From Podospora comata (taxonomy: Eukaryota; Ascomycota; Sordariomycetes; Sordariales; Podosporaceae): a DNA stretch of 64,000 nt. Position 1 is the first letter of the stretch. Each line of letters begins with the position of its first letter. The stretch is taken from the NCBI GenBank assembly GCA_017354895.1, contig CP071493.1:5456001-5520000 (forward strand), in the 5' to 3' direction. Made by a program: the position numbers and the translations under genes. Of the stretch, positions 1 through 15,312 are shown piece after piece. The notes below the pieces were generated by a model. It made no database searches. It was not told the DNA's origin and saw only the letters and a program-made list of their open reading frames with translations.

Positions 1-1189
1 GTTTCCAGGTCTGTCAGCCTCCCATGATTCCTCGGTCAAGGGGTGCTTCCAGTTTCCATTCCCTACCCGAAGCACCTCAGCTCAAAGACTCGCTTCATGT
101 TACTCTTGTTTGCTCAACTATGCTCTCAAGAATCGTCATCCAAGTAACTCATTCTGAGCACCAACCAATTATTCATTTGCTCCAGGGACTGCTCCACCAT
201 CTACCCGACTGTCAGGGCCACCACCAACTGGACTCTTGTTGAGTTTTCTGGGCCAGCCATCACATCAGGGCATCTTCCATCGCAAACCTACATCACAGTG
301 CAGCAGCGCGCGCACGGCATACACAACCCGAGGCGCCGTTTTCCCGTCGATGACGTCCTAATCAGGATTTTTACCACACACTGGAGCCCGTCCTTTCGTC
401 TACAGTAGGTTTCCATCAATTTCTTATGCCTGCACCCTGAGCCTTGAAAAAAGGTATGCCCAACAGCCCCGAATTGCCCCTCATTCCAAGCCTCCCCTCC
501 CCCGACGACCCATTGCCCTGTCAGCCCGCCTCAATCCAACCCGGCCCCGCGCCCGAAACCAGCCCGCCGCCATCGACAATCATACAGACACGCAACAAAC
601 ACCTCGACTAGAGCTGTCGCGTTCCAGCCGCAAAACCGCACTAATCTATCGACTAGGTGCTGGTCTTGTGCTGATGAGGTTGGTTCACTCTCGATTTGCG
701 CTGGGATTGGGACACTGCTGCGCTGCTGCTGCTGCTGCTGCTGGTGGAGGGGTTGCATTTTTCCGCGCTGTGAGGCATATGGTCGCTTGCTCCGTTGATG
801 AGCATCCACCATCTTTCCCCCATCGCCAGCCAGCCGACCGGCGAGAGACCAGTCAGAAGCGCATCCAGCTTTCTGCCGCGACCTAGCCACCTGAGCTGCT
901 CTCTCCCTACCGGACGACCCGCTCTCTGATGTTGGATCACTTTTCATACATATTAACCTCTCATGACCCAATCTTCTGGGCAGTAAAGAGCTAACTAGAG
1001 GGCATTCTTAGACAGACATTCGACATCCTTTCTGTATTGAAATCATCGGGGCCCTCTTCAACTCCCGAATACCCTCTGATTCTCCCAAGGCAATAGCATT
1101 GCCGTGCCAACCAACCGCCAGCCCAACGACCGACCCTCTTGCCTACTATTTGGCTTGGCTATCGAGTGGGAGCTTCGCGATTCCACACA
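1..1189. other. Leader/intergenic region upstream of the SRPK gene
   Basis: No supported gene. The stretch is C/T-rich like a fungal promoter and 5' leader. It carries a short CTG/GCT trinucleotide run at about 717-743. Short open frames here on both strands have no recognisable domain and depend on that repeat. Confidence 0.5.
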
Positions 1190-3844
<2,655 letters not shown>

Positions 3845-5259
3845 AGCCGGATTTTGGGTAGCACTCGAGAAGACGATAATGACCAGGGCTGTTTTTTTTT
3901 TGGTTGCGGGAACGATGATGTGGTCGATATACATGAGGATAAGTATACAAAGGAGCCAAATGGGGTTTGGGGCGGGGGGGGATGTGGCTTTGTCAAGCGG
4001 GGTTTGAAGAAAAAATCAGTGTCGATCGTTCTCTCTCTATCTCTGGGGTGGGTTGTGGTTGGGGCTGGGGTTGTGGTTGTGTATTCTGTCATGTTGTTTT
4101 TTTGATGTTGTTTTTTGGCCTTAAACTCCAGCGAAATTCTGTTTGCGATTCTGAGACTATTTTTGTTTTCTGTTTTGTTCTTGTCTTTATTTTTTGCTGT
4201 CCCCTCCCTTCCTTCCATGTCATGATGGGTTCTGCGGTTGATGATCTAAGGCAAGCAAAGCGCATGCATGCAGGGCAAAAAATGAATCGTTCGTTTTGGG
4301 ATGTTTTATACCTTGTTGCCTTGTTGTTGTTGTTTTGGGTAAGAAGGGAGGGAGGGGAAAGAAAGGAGGGTGACGGGGCGGTTTTAGATAGATGAGAGAA
4401 CGGTTTATATTGAAGAGATGACAACCCTGTTTTTGAGACACTACTTAGCTTATACAACATGCAGAAAGAAGGGTTTTGATTATGTGGTGTTTTGTCTATC
4501 TGGAGTTTATATATATACGCTGGAATTTTATTTTTTTGGCGTTTGTTGTAGCAAAAGGAGTTTTGTATGTTTTGCGAGGTGAGGGAGAGGGAGAGGGAGT
4601 ATAACAAAATTAACGATTTTTGTTTTTGCATGGGGGATATGAGATGGAGTAAACACTGAGATGTTTGAGTGCTACCTTACCTAGATCCTGGTGAAGTTGA
4701 AGGCAAAAAGACCTCCATTACAGAGCTTCTATATCACCCACAAACCACAGCAGCATATCGTCGACGGGCCTACCCAGAAAAGACAGCAAATGCCCTCTCG
4801 CGGTGAACAACTGACGCGAAACTACCCTCGAGATGGACACTTCTCAAAGCTTCCCTAACATGTAAGCAACAAAAAGACAGCATTCCCAAGAACCACACAC
4901 ACACACACACACACACACATGATACGCAGAAAAGACATGATGGATAAATGCATTATTATTTATTTCCTCTCAGTTCAATCTCAAAAGTCGCAACGCCGAC
5001 TGATCAACCCTTCTCTAAACTCCCAACAGGATCTAATTTCCGTGGTTCTTCTGCCTTCACCGTCCCTGGCTTTTACTTTTTTTTACATTATCATGAATAC
5101 ACAAAATCCTAACGGCCGCGACTTTATCAATTTGTGTCGCGGAAAAGGAATAAAATACCGAATGCTGTGGTAGACACATACCTACCTAGGCTGAAAATGC
5201 AGATGCGCGCCTTTGCAGCCTTTACCACCCCCACTGCCAACCTCTTTCAGACGCTCGGC
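3845..5259. other. Intergenic region between convergent SRPK and IWS1 genes
   Basis: No supported gene. The region is T/G-rich just after the SRPK stop, as expected of a 3' UTR, and contains a CA microsatellite at 4894-4919. Open frames on the minus strand are low-complexity and show no domain. Confidence 0.5.
4894..4919. repeat. (CA)13 microsatellite
   Basis: Thirteen uninterrupted CA units in the 3' intergenic space between the SRPK and IWS1 genes. Confidence 0.95.
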
Positions 5260-6671
5260 CTAAGCTTTCCTCCCCTTATTCTTCTGCGTCATCTTCCTAA
5301 ACGCCTCTATGCCACCAGCACCAATGGGCCTGTGTTCGCTCGACCGAGCCGACCCATCGTATGTGCTGCGTGGAGCAATAGTGTAGCTGGTAGGCAGACC
5401 AGCAGGTTGCGCGCGGTTGGTCTTGGTCTCGGGCGCAAGAAGTCTCTCGCGCTCGAGCTCGAACCGGGACTTATTGCCGGCTGGTCGCTGGGTAAGCGTA
5501 ATCTGGGAGCTACCCATCGCTGTTTCTTGACGCTGAGCCATTTTGGCCGCACTGTTTAAGCAGAACGTTAGTAGTGTTTTGACGCAGACTATTTGGATGA
5601 ATACGTACGCAATGTCAAAGTCGCGAGTCTCGATTTGGCGTTTCTTGTAATCATCAGTCCTCTTCAGGATCGGACGACTCCATTCACCCACAAGACGCTC
5701 TGCAATGCGCTTGATGCCAATCTCGGGTCGCTTGCTTTTGGTGTAAAAGTAAACTACCTTGCCAATGCCGCTGCTGAGAAGCACCTCTTTGTTGACTGGA
5801 AGCTTGGTGAGAGCGTTGAAGATATCCCGCTGAATATTGTAAGCGGGGAGACTGCCGTCGTTCAGGGGCTCCAAGAAGTATTTGACAGCCTGGAGGAAAT
5901 TGGTTTCAGGGTCGAGAATGGAATCTTGAACGGCTGTCCGGTTGAGAAGCGCTGTGACTTGAGGGAGAAGCTGAAGCTTATGGGTGGCCGCAATGCCATC
6001 CTCACGGGCTTTGTTGTCAGCCACACAGGCGTTTTCCATGGCGACTTTGAGATTGGCAATTTGTTCATCAATTTCGTCCTCGAGATCCTGGACATGCGAG
6101 TTAGATACAGAGACAGGGCTGACGTCACCAAGTCAACAAGAAGCAAACATACGATATCATCCTTCTTGCGTCTCCGTTTGGTAGTGGGTTTGAGAGCGGC
6201 ATCCATGGCACGCTCGAGTGCCCGACGCCGCCTCTCCTCTGGTGTGAGATTCTCCTCTGGAATCTCTTCTTGCCTGGGAGCCTCCTTCTTGCCTGATCGG
6301 CGGCCCGATTCACCTGCGCGCGCCTTGCGCGGTCGACGGTCACCATCCTCGATAATGTCATTCGCATCCAGGTCGTCATCATCCTCTCCTCTTGTCCGCT
6401 TTTTTGGCCTGCGGCCTTCTTTAGGTTTCTTGTTGGTCTCGCTGTCGGTGATCTTCCTTCTGCTGGCTTTAAGTCCCTTGGTAATATTCTCGTCGATGAT
6501 AATGTTGGACGTCTGTCTCTTCTCCATGTCGGGTTCATAGTGCTCGAACTCGCCTTCGTCGATTTCGGAAAGAATGTCATCGGACTCGTTGCCCGCATCA
6601 CCGGCGCCATCGTGCGAGTCCACGGAGGCGTCATCCCTGCGCTCCTGGGGCGGAGAGCCAGCGTCAGACAT
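5260..6671 (-). CDS. iws1: Transcription elongation factor Iws1/Spn1
   Basis: Nuclear elongation and histone-chaperone partner that works with Spt6 on RNA polymerase II. Three exons (6153-6671, 5609-6087, 5260-5551) give 429 residues. Introns are 65 and 57 bases with GTATGT and GTACGT donors. The N-terminal 170 residues are acidic and then basic and look disordered, with RRPKKRTRGEDDDD. The central part has the TFIIS N-terminal (LW-type) fold signature of the family: DIFNALTKLPV, then IGKVVYFYTKSKRPEIGIKR and LVGEWSRPILKR. The C-terminal tail is basic (QKNKGRKA). Length and domain order match fungal Iws1. It is divergently arranged with the Brl1 gene across about 970 bases. Confidence 0.95.
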
Positions 6672-7638
6672 GGTGCTGTATTGTGAGATGTGTGGAAGGA
6701 GTCGGTCGCAAAGTCGCAGTCAAGAATTGGCAAGGCTGAATGAAGGGAAGTTCGATGGTTGGCTTGTCTTTTGCGATGGCAAATTTTCGGTGCAAGCGTC
6801 AAGCATCAAAAAAAGTCTTCGAAAAACCACAGGAAGAGCCTTTGTAATAGATGATCTGGCGACGATGGAAACGCTGGCGATGATGTTTGGATTCAGAAAA
6901 AAGTGGACGAACTGATCACGGTTTATCGACAGCCAGGCAACTTTGAGAGTGGCCGACGTGATGAAAGGCGTGCCAGGCGCAGGGAACAGTGCAGCAAGTC
7001 GGCCGGAGTTTTCCCGTGGAACTTCGCTGGGGTGGTCGTTATCCAGGCCCACGGTCCCCACTTGCAAGTCATCAAACACTTGCCACACTTTCAACAGCCA
7101 AAAGTCGTAACTTTATCGGGTTTAAACGTAAAAAGACGTTTTAAATTGGGAGAGAAGTGCGTATAGCGTAAAGCGCTATTTAGATTGATCAATATCGATT
7201 TTTCTGGTCAAAAAAAGGCTGTTGACTTTGGCATTGTGAAGATTTTAGACGGCCCGTGTGTTTTTAAGATGACTGTGAGCCTTGATTGGTGGGTGTATGC
7301 CTTGGCGTGGACCTGGATAACGAACAGCCTTCGCTGTTGAAAGACACAGCTGGAGGTGGAGACGGAACAGCCCAGGGCTGACCTGATGTGGGCCGTTCCA
7401 GAAAAGTCCAGCTTATTTGCCAGTATTTACATTCGTAGGCTTCCTTTTGTATTGGTTGCCACTGACAACAGCAATCCTCCATCAAGCTCTCTACCTCCCG
7501 TCCCAAGAAACATTGTAAAAGAGTGCGCCGCCCATCTCTCCACACTCCACCGGCTACCCCGAAACTCTATGCGATCACAACACGAAGTCTGTTTTACTGC
7601 CCAACAGTTTTCACTTGTCTGCGACCGCATCTTGCACC
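6672..7638. promoter_or_regulatory. Shared divergent promoter region, IWS1 / BRL1
   Basis: The two start codons lie head to head at 6671 (minus) and 7639 (plus), so this 967-base stretch must hold both promoters. I see no TATA box in a convincing place and no coding potential. Specific factor sites are not assigned. Confidence 0.5.
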
Positions 7639-9303
7639 ATGGACCACCGAGGGACGGAAGGCCTCATGGACTGGGAGCCAGAACGCAAGCATGCTATTGA
7701 CCCCTCCAGTCCCTTCGCAGCTCTGCCCAAAAAGTTCACCCTCTGTAAGTTCTCCTCCATTGCTCTCGCACTACCCCGCCTGCAAAACAATAATAACCTT
7801 GCCGGCTACATGCCAACATATCAATTTTCACCTTTTTATACAAGCCCTTTATCGTCAACACGATGGCATCAACTGACCGCGCGCCTTTCCCCATAGCTTC
7901 ATTTGAAACACCCGTCTCACGATTCAGCAAAGTCAGCAATGACCCATTCGCGAGCGCGGTGCGCAAGAGCTCACCACTCAAACAAGACCACCCGGCCCCC
8001 CCACATGCCTCATTCTTTTCGCCGCAGCTACAGAACAAACCATCAGGCCCCGCGTTTCGGAACCCAGCGTTCACCACACCACAGAAACGCTTCCAGGATG
8101 TACCAATGTCCGAAGTTTCTGACGCCGAATCAAGTCCCGCTATGACCGACACTTCGATTTTGCCAGCCGACACGCCAGACATTGAACACATCGGGATGAA
8201 GTCCGCTGCCACCCCCTCACCCATCAAACTGATGTGGAACCGGAACCTGGATCGGAATCGAACTGCAGGAAAGGGGGAGCTCCCTAAATCTGGAGCTCGT
8301 GATAAGGTCAGGAAGAGGAAAAGGCTTTTCGGCGACAAAGATGTCGGCAGTGTGAGGTCCCGCCTCGCCCACGACTCGGATGACTCAGATAGCGATATTC
8401 CAGAGAGCTCCAAGGCGCTGGTGACGAGTTCAAAACAGAAGAAGGATGGGAAACGAGGCTGGTTGAGCAACTTCCTCGCGACTCTGAGCGACAACCCCAA
8501 TGCGCCAGCTATTCTGTCCAGGTGGTTGCAACTTGGGGCAAATATCCTTCTCATGTGCCTTGCATTCATCATTGTCTTCGAAATGATCAAGCAAGTGCGG
8601 TCAGATTTATCGCACGAGGCTGATAAGGCTATAGCGGCATTGCAACAGGAGATCAGGCAATGTGCAGAGCAGTTCACCCAGAATGCTTGCTCGCCCAAGG
8701 CAACTCGCGCACCTTATATGGAAACAGTGTGCACCCAATGGGAAATATGCATGCAACAGGACCCTCACGGCATTGCAACCACCAATATCTCGGTCCGCAA
8801 GGTAGCTGAGATCCTCAACGAGTTTGTTGGCGTTATATCCTACAAGACCTGGGTAAGTTTCTGTTGCTTTCGCTTTGCTGGGCCCACGTGCTCTAACATG
8901 TTGGTACCAGGCCTTCCTTCTTACAATATTCCTCGCCACCCTTCTTGCTACCAACATGGGCTTTGGTCGTCTTCGGGACACTGGCTCGTTCCAACATCCC
9001 CGTGCACCGGCACCTGCGCCCCCACTACAATCACCTCCAGCTATGGCTCCGATGCTTCCAGTCTCGTCGGATGGCTTTTTCTGGGCGCCTGTCGGTATGA
9101 CACCCAAGAGTGTACGGAAACAACTTCTCAGCGAAGAAACAGAGACAGAGACCGATAGCACCCCGATGATGAGAGCCATCATGCCGCCACAAACCCCGTC
9201 AATGAGGAGGAGTCCCAGCAAAGAGTACCGAGATAGGGAGCGAGAAAGAGACAGAAGTCCGTCCAAGGGTTTCAGACAAAGGAGCCCCAGCAAGAACTAC
9301 TGA
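7639..9303 (+). CDS. brl1: Brl1/Brr6-type nuclear-envelope protein (nuclear pore assembly)
   Basis: Integral nuclear-envelope protein of the Brr6/Brl1 family, which helps nuclear pore assembly and membrane lipid homeostasis. Exons 7639-7744, 7897-8852 and 8911-9303 give 484 residues; introns are 152 and 58 bases. The first exon carries MDWEPERK and SSPFAALPKKF. A long charged, serine-rich N-terminus is followed by one membrane segment (ILLMCLAFIIVFEMI) and a lumenal loop with four cysteines (CAEQFTQNAC, then VCTQWEIC), the disulfide-bridge signature of the family. A second membrane segment (AFLLTIFLATLLATNMGF) comes right after the last intron. The tail is Arg/Ser/Asp-rich (RDRERERDRSPSK). 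Domain order is typical and confidence is high. Confidence 0.93.
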
Positions 9304-10936
9304 ATGAACAACACACCGGTTTCTTTTGTTTATTTTTGCCATCGAGTTTCTGACAAGTGCTGGCAATTGCTGCCACGACTGTGTCACTGCATGTACTTAT
9401 TCTTTTCTTGTTCTCATCTTATTCTGCTTTCATAGGCACTTTGGGAGCACGGAGTCGGCTTGGTATGTGGGTTGGTTGGACTGGTTACGTTGGCGTTGAG
9501 CAGGCGTGCTCTAGTGGGGGTATTCGACATAATTTAATTTTGTTCCTTATACAATGCACTTCTATGACAAGTCATTGTGCTCGGATGCTGGCTCCGGATG
9601 CGGCCTCTATCCACGCCTCCTAGGCTTCCTAGTCGAGACTATGTCCGTCCTTATGAAGTTCCAGATTTTTGCGCCCGCTCTACCGGCACTCTGAAAGCTT
9701 GAAGTCTAGCTTCAAGTCGATGGGTGTGTACTAATCACCACCATTCTGGGAGCTGACATGATGCCAAGTTGAAGGTCCCACAGCGGGCCGGGACTCGCTG
9801 GCACCCCGATTGGTAGATTGACGTTGAAATGACGATTGCCCATAACGTCACTTACACACAAGATCGAAAGCCTGGATCTAACATCTTACTATTCGAGAAG
9901 ATTTGAGACGTTGAGGCGCAGTTCTTACCAACATTTCAGAGCCAGTAATTCCAGTGTGCATTTCTCTTCTCGAACCCCGTTCCGTTTCCGGAATGTAGCA
10001 GCGAACCCGGAAGCAAAACAGCTAATCACCGATTTTCAAGAAAAAGGGGCGGTTCATTTTGACATGCAGCGTCGCTTTGAGGTCAGTCCAGACGCTGACT
10101 GGCTGCAACAGGACGACTTGCTTGGACCAGATATCTTACCGTAACCGCCGTGCCAATTGCTATGTAATTTGGATAGGGTGTATACTTGGATATAAACAAT
10201 GTATGCAGAGGCAGCATTGGTCTATCATTGCCATGTATGCCACTGTAGATATCATAATGCAAGAAACCTCTTTCATCTCTACGTTGATCCTGACAGAAGA
10301 TATAGTCACCCCCACATGTTTGCGGGATGGTGGTCCTAGCTCCCTGGGGTGTGGGGCCACCTTTCAAGGTTGGACCTTTAATTGTTCTGGTTTTTCGACC
10401 ATGATCCATCCAAGCTCTTTGCCGGCCGGTTTCTTAAGGACGCGGTCATCGAGCTGCCCAAATTGCCATCATACAAGACGAGGAGCCCCAGGCAAGCCCG
10501 AGCGCGCATTGCGTGTCGTTTGAGTTTGGCTTTCGACTCCCCTTCTCTATATTTTCCCCACGAGGCGTCCCATAGCCACCCAGCCCTTCGAACTGCCCCA
10601 ACTGGCCTATCCGGCATGAGCATTTCCCACATGTCATTTTCACATTCCCTCTGGCCCATCCAGTTCCAGCACGTACGGGATTCCTTCACGACGCAGTCCT
10701 GTCCGGACAGCTCTCGACCCATACGATAGCAACTTGGAAGGAGTAGGAGTCATCAGTCCAGATTTGACGCGTGCTCTTGCACAGTCCGATGGTCCAAGAG
10801 CTCTGACCCCGCCACTCGGGATCTGTACAACTAGTGTTCCCTGTTGTTAAGCATGTTGGCGCACATTACCGTAGCCTTACCAGATATTACCTTGCTGGCT
10901 CCGTGAGGCGGAGAGACAACATAGACGACGGTCGCC
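9304..10936. other. Intergenic region between BRL1 and the Zn2Cys6 gene
   Basis: This 1.6-kb stretch contains no supported gene. A 102-codon open frame at 9836-10144 lacks an ATG start and shows no domain. The region presumably holds the 3' UTR of BRL1 and the promoter of the regulator downstream. Confidence 0.45.
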
Positions 10937-13698
10937 ATGGATCCAATGGACGAAGACTCGGACGGCGGCCACCCCGGGCCCTCGCTGCCACCGCCCACGC
11001 CCGGTGGGACCAACCCTGCGCCAACCCATAGTTCGTCGTCGGCTGCTACTCCATCGTCCGTCTCGGCGGTTGGTCCTGCTTCTCAGCACTCCGGCGTGTC
11101 CAAGAGGAGGAGAGGTCTTGGGGTTGTGACACCGAATGCTTGCACCGAATGTCGCAAGAAGCGTGCAAAGGTTTGTGCTTCCAGCTGACAATCGTCGTCC
11201 TATAGGTCCTGGCCCCTAAGCTGACTGTTGATGTCACCACCTAGTGCGACGGGCAGAGACCATGCGGTCGATGTAAAACTCAGAAGGACGTGGAGTGTAT
11301 ATATGAAATCCCGGTCCGACAGTCCAAGGAGAACCTTCGAAACGAAATAGAACAGCTCCGGAAGGCGCAGCGCTGCAACGACAAGGTCTTCACGGCTCTC
11401 ACCCGAAGCGACCACTGGGAAGATGTTCTCAAGCGGCTGCGAAATGGCCAAAGTGTGGAAGACGTGTCCGAATGGCTGCATAGTCTTCACTCCCAGCAAG
11501 GGGCTGGCGCGCTTCCTCCCATCAGCCGCATCATGGGCTCTGCGGGCGTTGGCTACGGCAGCGTGCCTCCGCGCGGACTGACTGGGTTTCCCGCTGGACC
11601 GTCGACCGGTTACATGCCGTTATCTTCCGCGTACCATGCTGTTAGCCCGGTGTCCAGCCATGCCCCGTATAGCACTCAGCCTGAAGACCACCAGAGTCCT
11701 TGGGGCGGTCATTTTTCAACCCAAAGCCACACTACCCGCAGTGATTCGGCCCCAGACATAATGAACTGGAGCTCTTCGGATACAATTCGACCGCCTCACC
11801 ACTCCCGAGTAGGGTCGTGGATTGAAAGCCAAGGCACTGCTCCTCCTAATCCTGCTCGATTTCGGGGACTGGATAGCGTCTTGATCCCCGACTTTGAAGG
11901 GATACGGGTCCCGACGGCAACATGGACCAACATAACATCAGACCCAGCCCTTGTTCAGCATCTTCTGGCGCTGTACTTTTGCTGGGAATATCCCACCTTT
12001 GCGTCACTGAGCAAGGAGCATTTTCTGCGGGATTTCACCGACGGCCGGCCAAGATTCTGTTCCTCCATTCTTGTGAACGCGCTGCTTGCACTTGGGTGCA
12101 GATTCTCGAGCAAACCAAACACTCGGTCCAACCCAGATGATCCCTACACATCTGGAGATCACTTCTTCAAAGAGTGTCAGCGCCTTTTTCATCTGGAAAC
12201 TGACCACCATAGTTTAACGACCATCCAGGCCCTTGGAATAATGTCCATCAGAGAGGCCAGCTGCGGGAGGGACTCGGAAAGTTGGTATTACGCTGGCCAG
12301 AGCATTCGTCTGGCTATTGAGATGGGGCTTCATCGTGTGGAAGACGACGGCAAAGATGACGACCTGGCTGCTGTCCAAGCAGCCACATTCTGGGGGGCGT
12401 TTGCCCTGGACCAGTAAGAAATCATTTCCACTTGTTGTTTTGCTTTTCACCCCTTTAGGAAAACTAACGTCACATTCAGCGCATGGTCTTTGGCGACTGG
12501 AACTCTGCCTCAATGCTCCTGCTTTCCACGGCTCCCGCCAAAACCCGCGATTATAGACGACATTGAGGCCTCTCTGTGGATTCCCTATACAGATGATGGT
12601 AAGGGGATCACCATACCTGGACCACCAACAACCGATGGAAGGCTAAACTCAACATCAGGCACACCGCTCGAGAGGTCGTGTGAGCAGCCCTCGAATGTAC
12701 GGTCGGTCTACAAATGTTTCTGCGAGCTCAGTGAGCTTGTTCACCAATCCCTGTACATTATGCATTCCCCTGGGCGGCCACTCACCAGCAAAGACCTGCT
12801 TGCTATTTACACGCAGTATTTGGACTGGTACGATCGAATACCGGAGGTTCTCCGCCTGGGCCACAACTTCACCCCGGCGGTCTTGTTTGCCCAGTACGTT
12901 TTCTTGCTGGTTTTTTGCGTCAACTTTTGGATTCTTGCTCATACGGTTCTGTTTGGCAGCATGTACTACCATTTTGCCATTCTACTTCTGTTCCGGCCAC
13001 TGATCAGGCTTCGTATCATTGGCTCGGGGGTCTCTCCCTGGGACGTGTGCTCCCAAGCATCAGACGCCATTTCTGGCCTTCTGCGCTCATACTCGCAGCT
13101 GTACACGCTGAGACGAACACCGTCATTTGTTCCCTACTTTGTACTTACCTCGTCAATCATGCATCTTGCCATTGGAGCGGCACGGTCAGAGGAGAGAAAC
13201 AGGGCCCCTAAGGCCGGTGGCGATCCTACCCAGTCTCTCAAGAGAGCGGCACAAATAGATCCCCGTGTTGCTGATGCGCTCAGCCGCGGTATTGCTGACC
13301 TGACAGAGATGGCACCATGCCATCATTTTGCAGAACAAGCTCTCAACATTCTCCGGTTTCTTGCCAAAAAGTGGGACATCCATGTGGACATACAAGTTGC
13401 TCAAGGGGAAGCGCATGTGAGCGCGGAACCAGAGATGATCGACTCAGCAACTCGCCCATCAACAAGCAGCCTGAACTTTTTTTCCCCCAACTTCGCCAAG
13501 TCTGACTTCAACTGCACGTGGGGCGAAGGCGACGGAACGGCACCCGGAACAGGGAAGGGACAAGAGGGCAAACCGGCGGGCGCCGAGAATATATCCAGTA
13601 GCATGGAGAATCCTCTATTCTGGCCCTTTCCAATGCAAGGCCGTCCGATGTTGGCCAGCGGGAAGGAATTGGAGGAGGCAGGCTTCGAGCTGCTGTAA
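10937..13698 (+). CDS. Zn(II)2Cys6 transcription factor with fungal_trans domain
   Basis: Fungal binuclear zinc-cluster regulator. Exons 10937-11170, 11245-12413, 12480-12893 and 12960-13698 give 851 residues. The zinc cluster (about residues 69-97) reads ACTECRKKRAK, then CDGQRPCGRCKTQKDVEC, and is split by the first intron. It is followed by a likely coiled-coil linker (ENLRNEIEQLRKAQ). The middle homology region of fungal_trans proteins is visible as ALYFCWEYPTFASLSKEHF, ESWYYAGQSIRLAIEMGLHR and, after splicing, FAHMYYHFAILLLFRP. Relatives are often labelled nirA/NIT4-like, but I cannot assign a pathway. The third intron (12894-12959) is 66 bases with no stop, so the frame stays open if it is retained. 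Confidence 0.9.
12894..12959 (+). other. In-frame 66-base intron in the Zn2Cys6 gene
   Basis: The intron has donor GTACGT, acceptor GGCAG, a length divisible by three and no internal stop. Splicing restores the family motif FAHMYYHF. Retention would insert 22 mostly hydrophobic residues (VFLLVFCVNFWILAH within them). Confidence 0.75.
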
Positions 13699-15312
13699 CA
13701 GCACACCTGTGACTTTGCTGATAAGTCATAGGTCACAAGGCCTCTTGAGCTTGAAATCAGTATGTCCGAACAACGGAAATGGGATGGTCCAGACGTGACT
13801 TGTGGAACTTGTGTGGGATTTTTGAAGCATCGGTTGTCATTGCTGTGCGGCGTTCAAGGCAAAATGTCCGGATGGCACAGCGTTTGGCTTACGACAAGAT
13901 ACCCCGATATACACTAATAACAAAATATGAGAAACAAGACATCGCCTGTCCCTCTCCCGTCTTTACTGTGGATCCGTTCATACCCATTCCCAGGAGTCCT
14001 AAGAGCCGCAAATAATGGTTCCATTCTCTCCCGTTCCCCGCTTCCTTCCGGGTGGAAGGTTTGGGCTGGCCCGGCAGGCTCGGTGATGTTATCCAGTCGT
14101 CTTTCGCTCCCCGAAACACCACCCGCTGCTGGGGCACGGCTCACAGCTGATACGGAGAGAAGAGGCGGATGCAGCTTGTCCGAGTCAACACGCAATAGGA
14201 AGCTGCTGGCTCGGAGGTGGCTTAAGTCTAGAGGTAAGGCAATGCACAGGCCGGTCCAAGTTGATCGAGTTTCATTCTTTTCTTCTTCCACGATATCGGG
14301 CCCAGGCTTGGTGGCACCGGAGGGGCCCGCGACGTTGTCGTTATTACACCCACATTAGCAGCCCCTTAGCCCCCCTGCCTACACGTGGTGTCTGGGGTCT
14401 GATGAAAATCTCTTTGAGCCTTGAGGGGGGACAGCAGGTTCTCGATGCTGGGCGTGATGATGGGATGGATGTGTGGAGAGATATGAGACTCTCGGGACAA
14501 CCCTTCGCAACCCCTTCTAATAAGTGTCGTCGTCGAGGGGAAGCGAGGCCCGAGGGGCAAACAATGGACGAGGGGAGCCAACATCCCCACACGCGTGGTG
14601 ATTGGATGACAGGCTGCAGGCTTGGTGTTTCGAAACGCCAGAACCAGCAGCTTCCATGGTGCGGTGTTGCCTCCGGGGGTCGTTTCAGGTGGTCAGCCCC
14701 TCCAAACGCTTCCCCAATCAGAAAGGCTTGTCTTTGCTGAAGAAGCTTGGGCGAGCACCTGCCCTACGATCTCCCGCACCCTGTCCTGTCTGTCTCTTTT
14801 TTCGCTGCCAGGTGTGCGGTCCAATGCCTGCTCGAGGTGTCCTTTTTGCTGCTTGACTGACGTGGTTGCCATTGCTTGTTCTCACAGTGTTATTTTTTCC
14901 CCCTTCTTGCTTCCATTTTGTTGCTCCCCCGATGCGTCGGTGCCTCCGCCCAGACCAATTCCACCCCCCTGGTCCCTGTCTTGTTGGTTAGAGTTGCACC
15001 ATCCGATTTCCCTATTCCTATCAACACAAGACAAGAGCTCGAAGCTCGTCCCCTCCTCGTATTATATCCTCCAGTCTCCCGCCAGGCACGCGCGCCTTGT
15101 CGGCTTGATCACCTTTTTTTCCCTCCTTTTCGCGAAATCTTGCAATTGGCAGCTGCCATGACGGCCTGGTAGACCGGCCGCTTCTCTTCTTCCCACGTTT
15201 ATCTTTACGCGTCTTCAATTCGAATTGTTTTCCTTGCCTTCTGAGCTCAGTTATTTCCTTACGTTTCAATTCCTGCCTTAGCTACAGCTTTTTCATCTGA
15301 TTATCTTTCTTG
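13699..15312. other. Long 5' region of the C2H2 regulator
   Basis: This 1.6-kb stretch has no supported protein gene. Long C/T-rich tracts nearer to 15312 look like a fungal promoter and 5' leader. A four-codon upstream open frame lies at 15158-15172. Confidence 0.5.
15158..15172 (+). promoter_or_regulatory. Candidate four-codon upstream ORF (ATG ACG GCC TGG TAG)
   Basis: A minimal reading frame in good initiation context (GCC before the ATG) lies 141 bases before the C2H2 regulator start. If the leader includes it, it could dampen translation of the main frame. This is inferred, since the transcript start is unknown. Confidence 0.35.

Noticed and set aside
531-971. Minus-strand open frame with polyglutamine (146 codons)
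   Set aside because: The open frame depends on a CTG repeat and has no domain; the overlapping frames are equally open for the same reason.
9836-10144. 102-codon plus-strand frame
   Set aside because: It lacks an ATG start, has no recognised domain and no supporting splice context.
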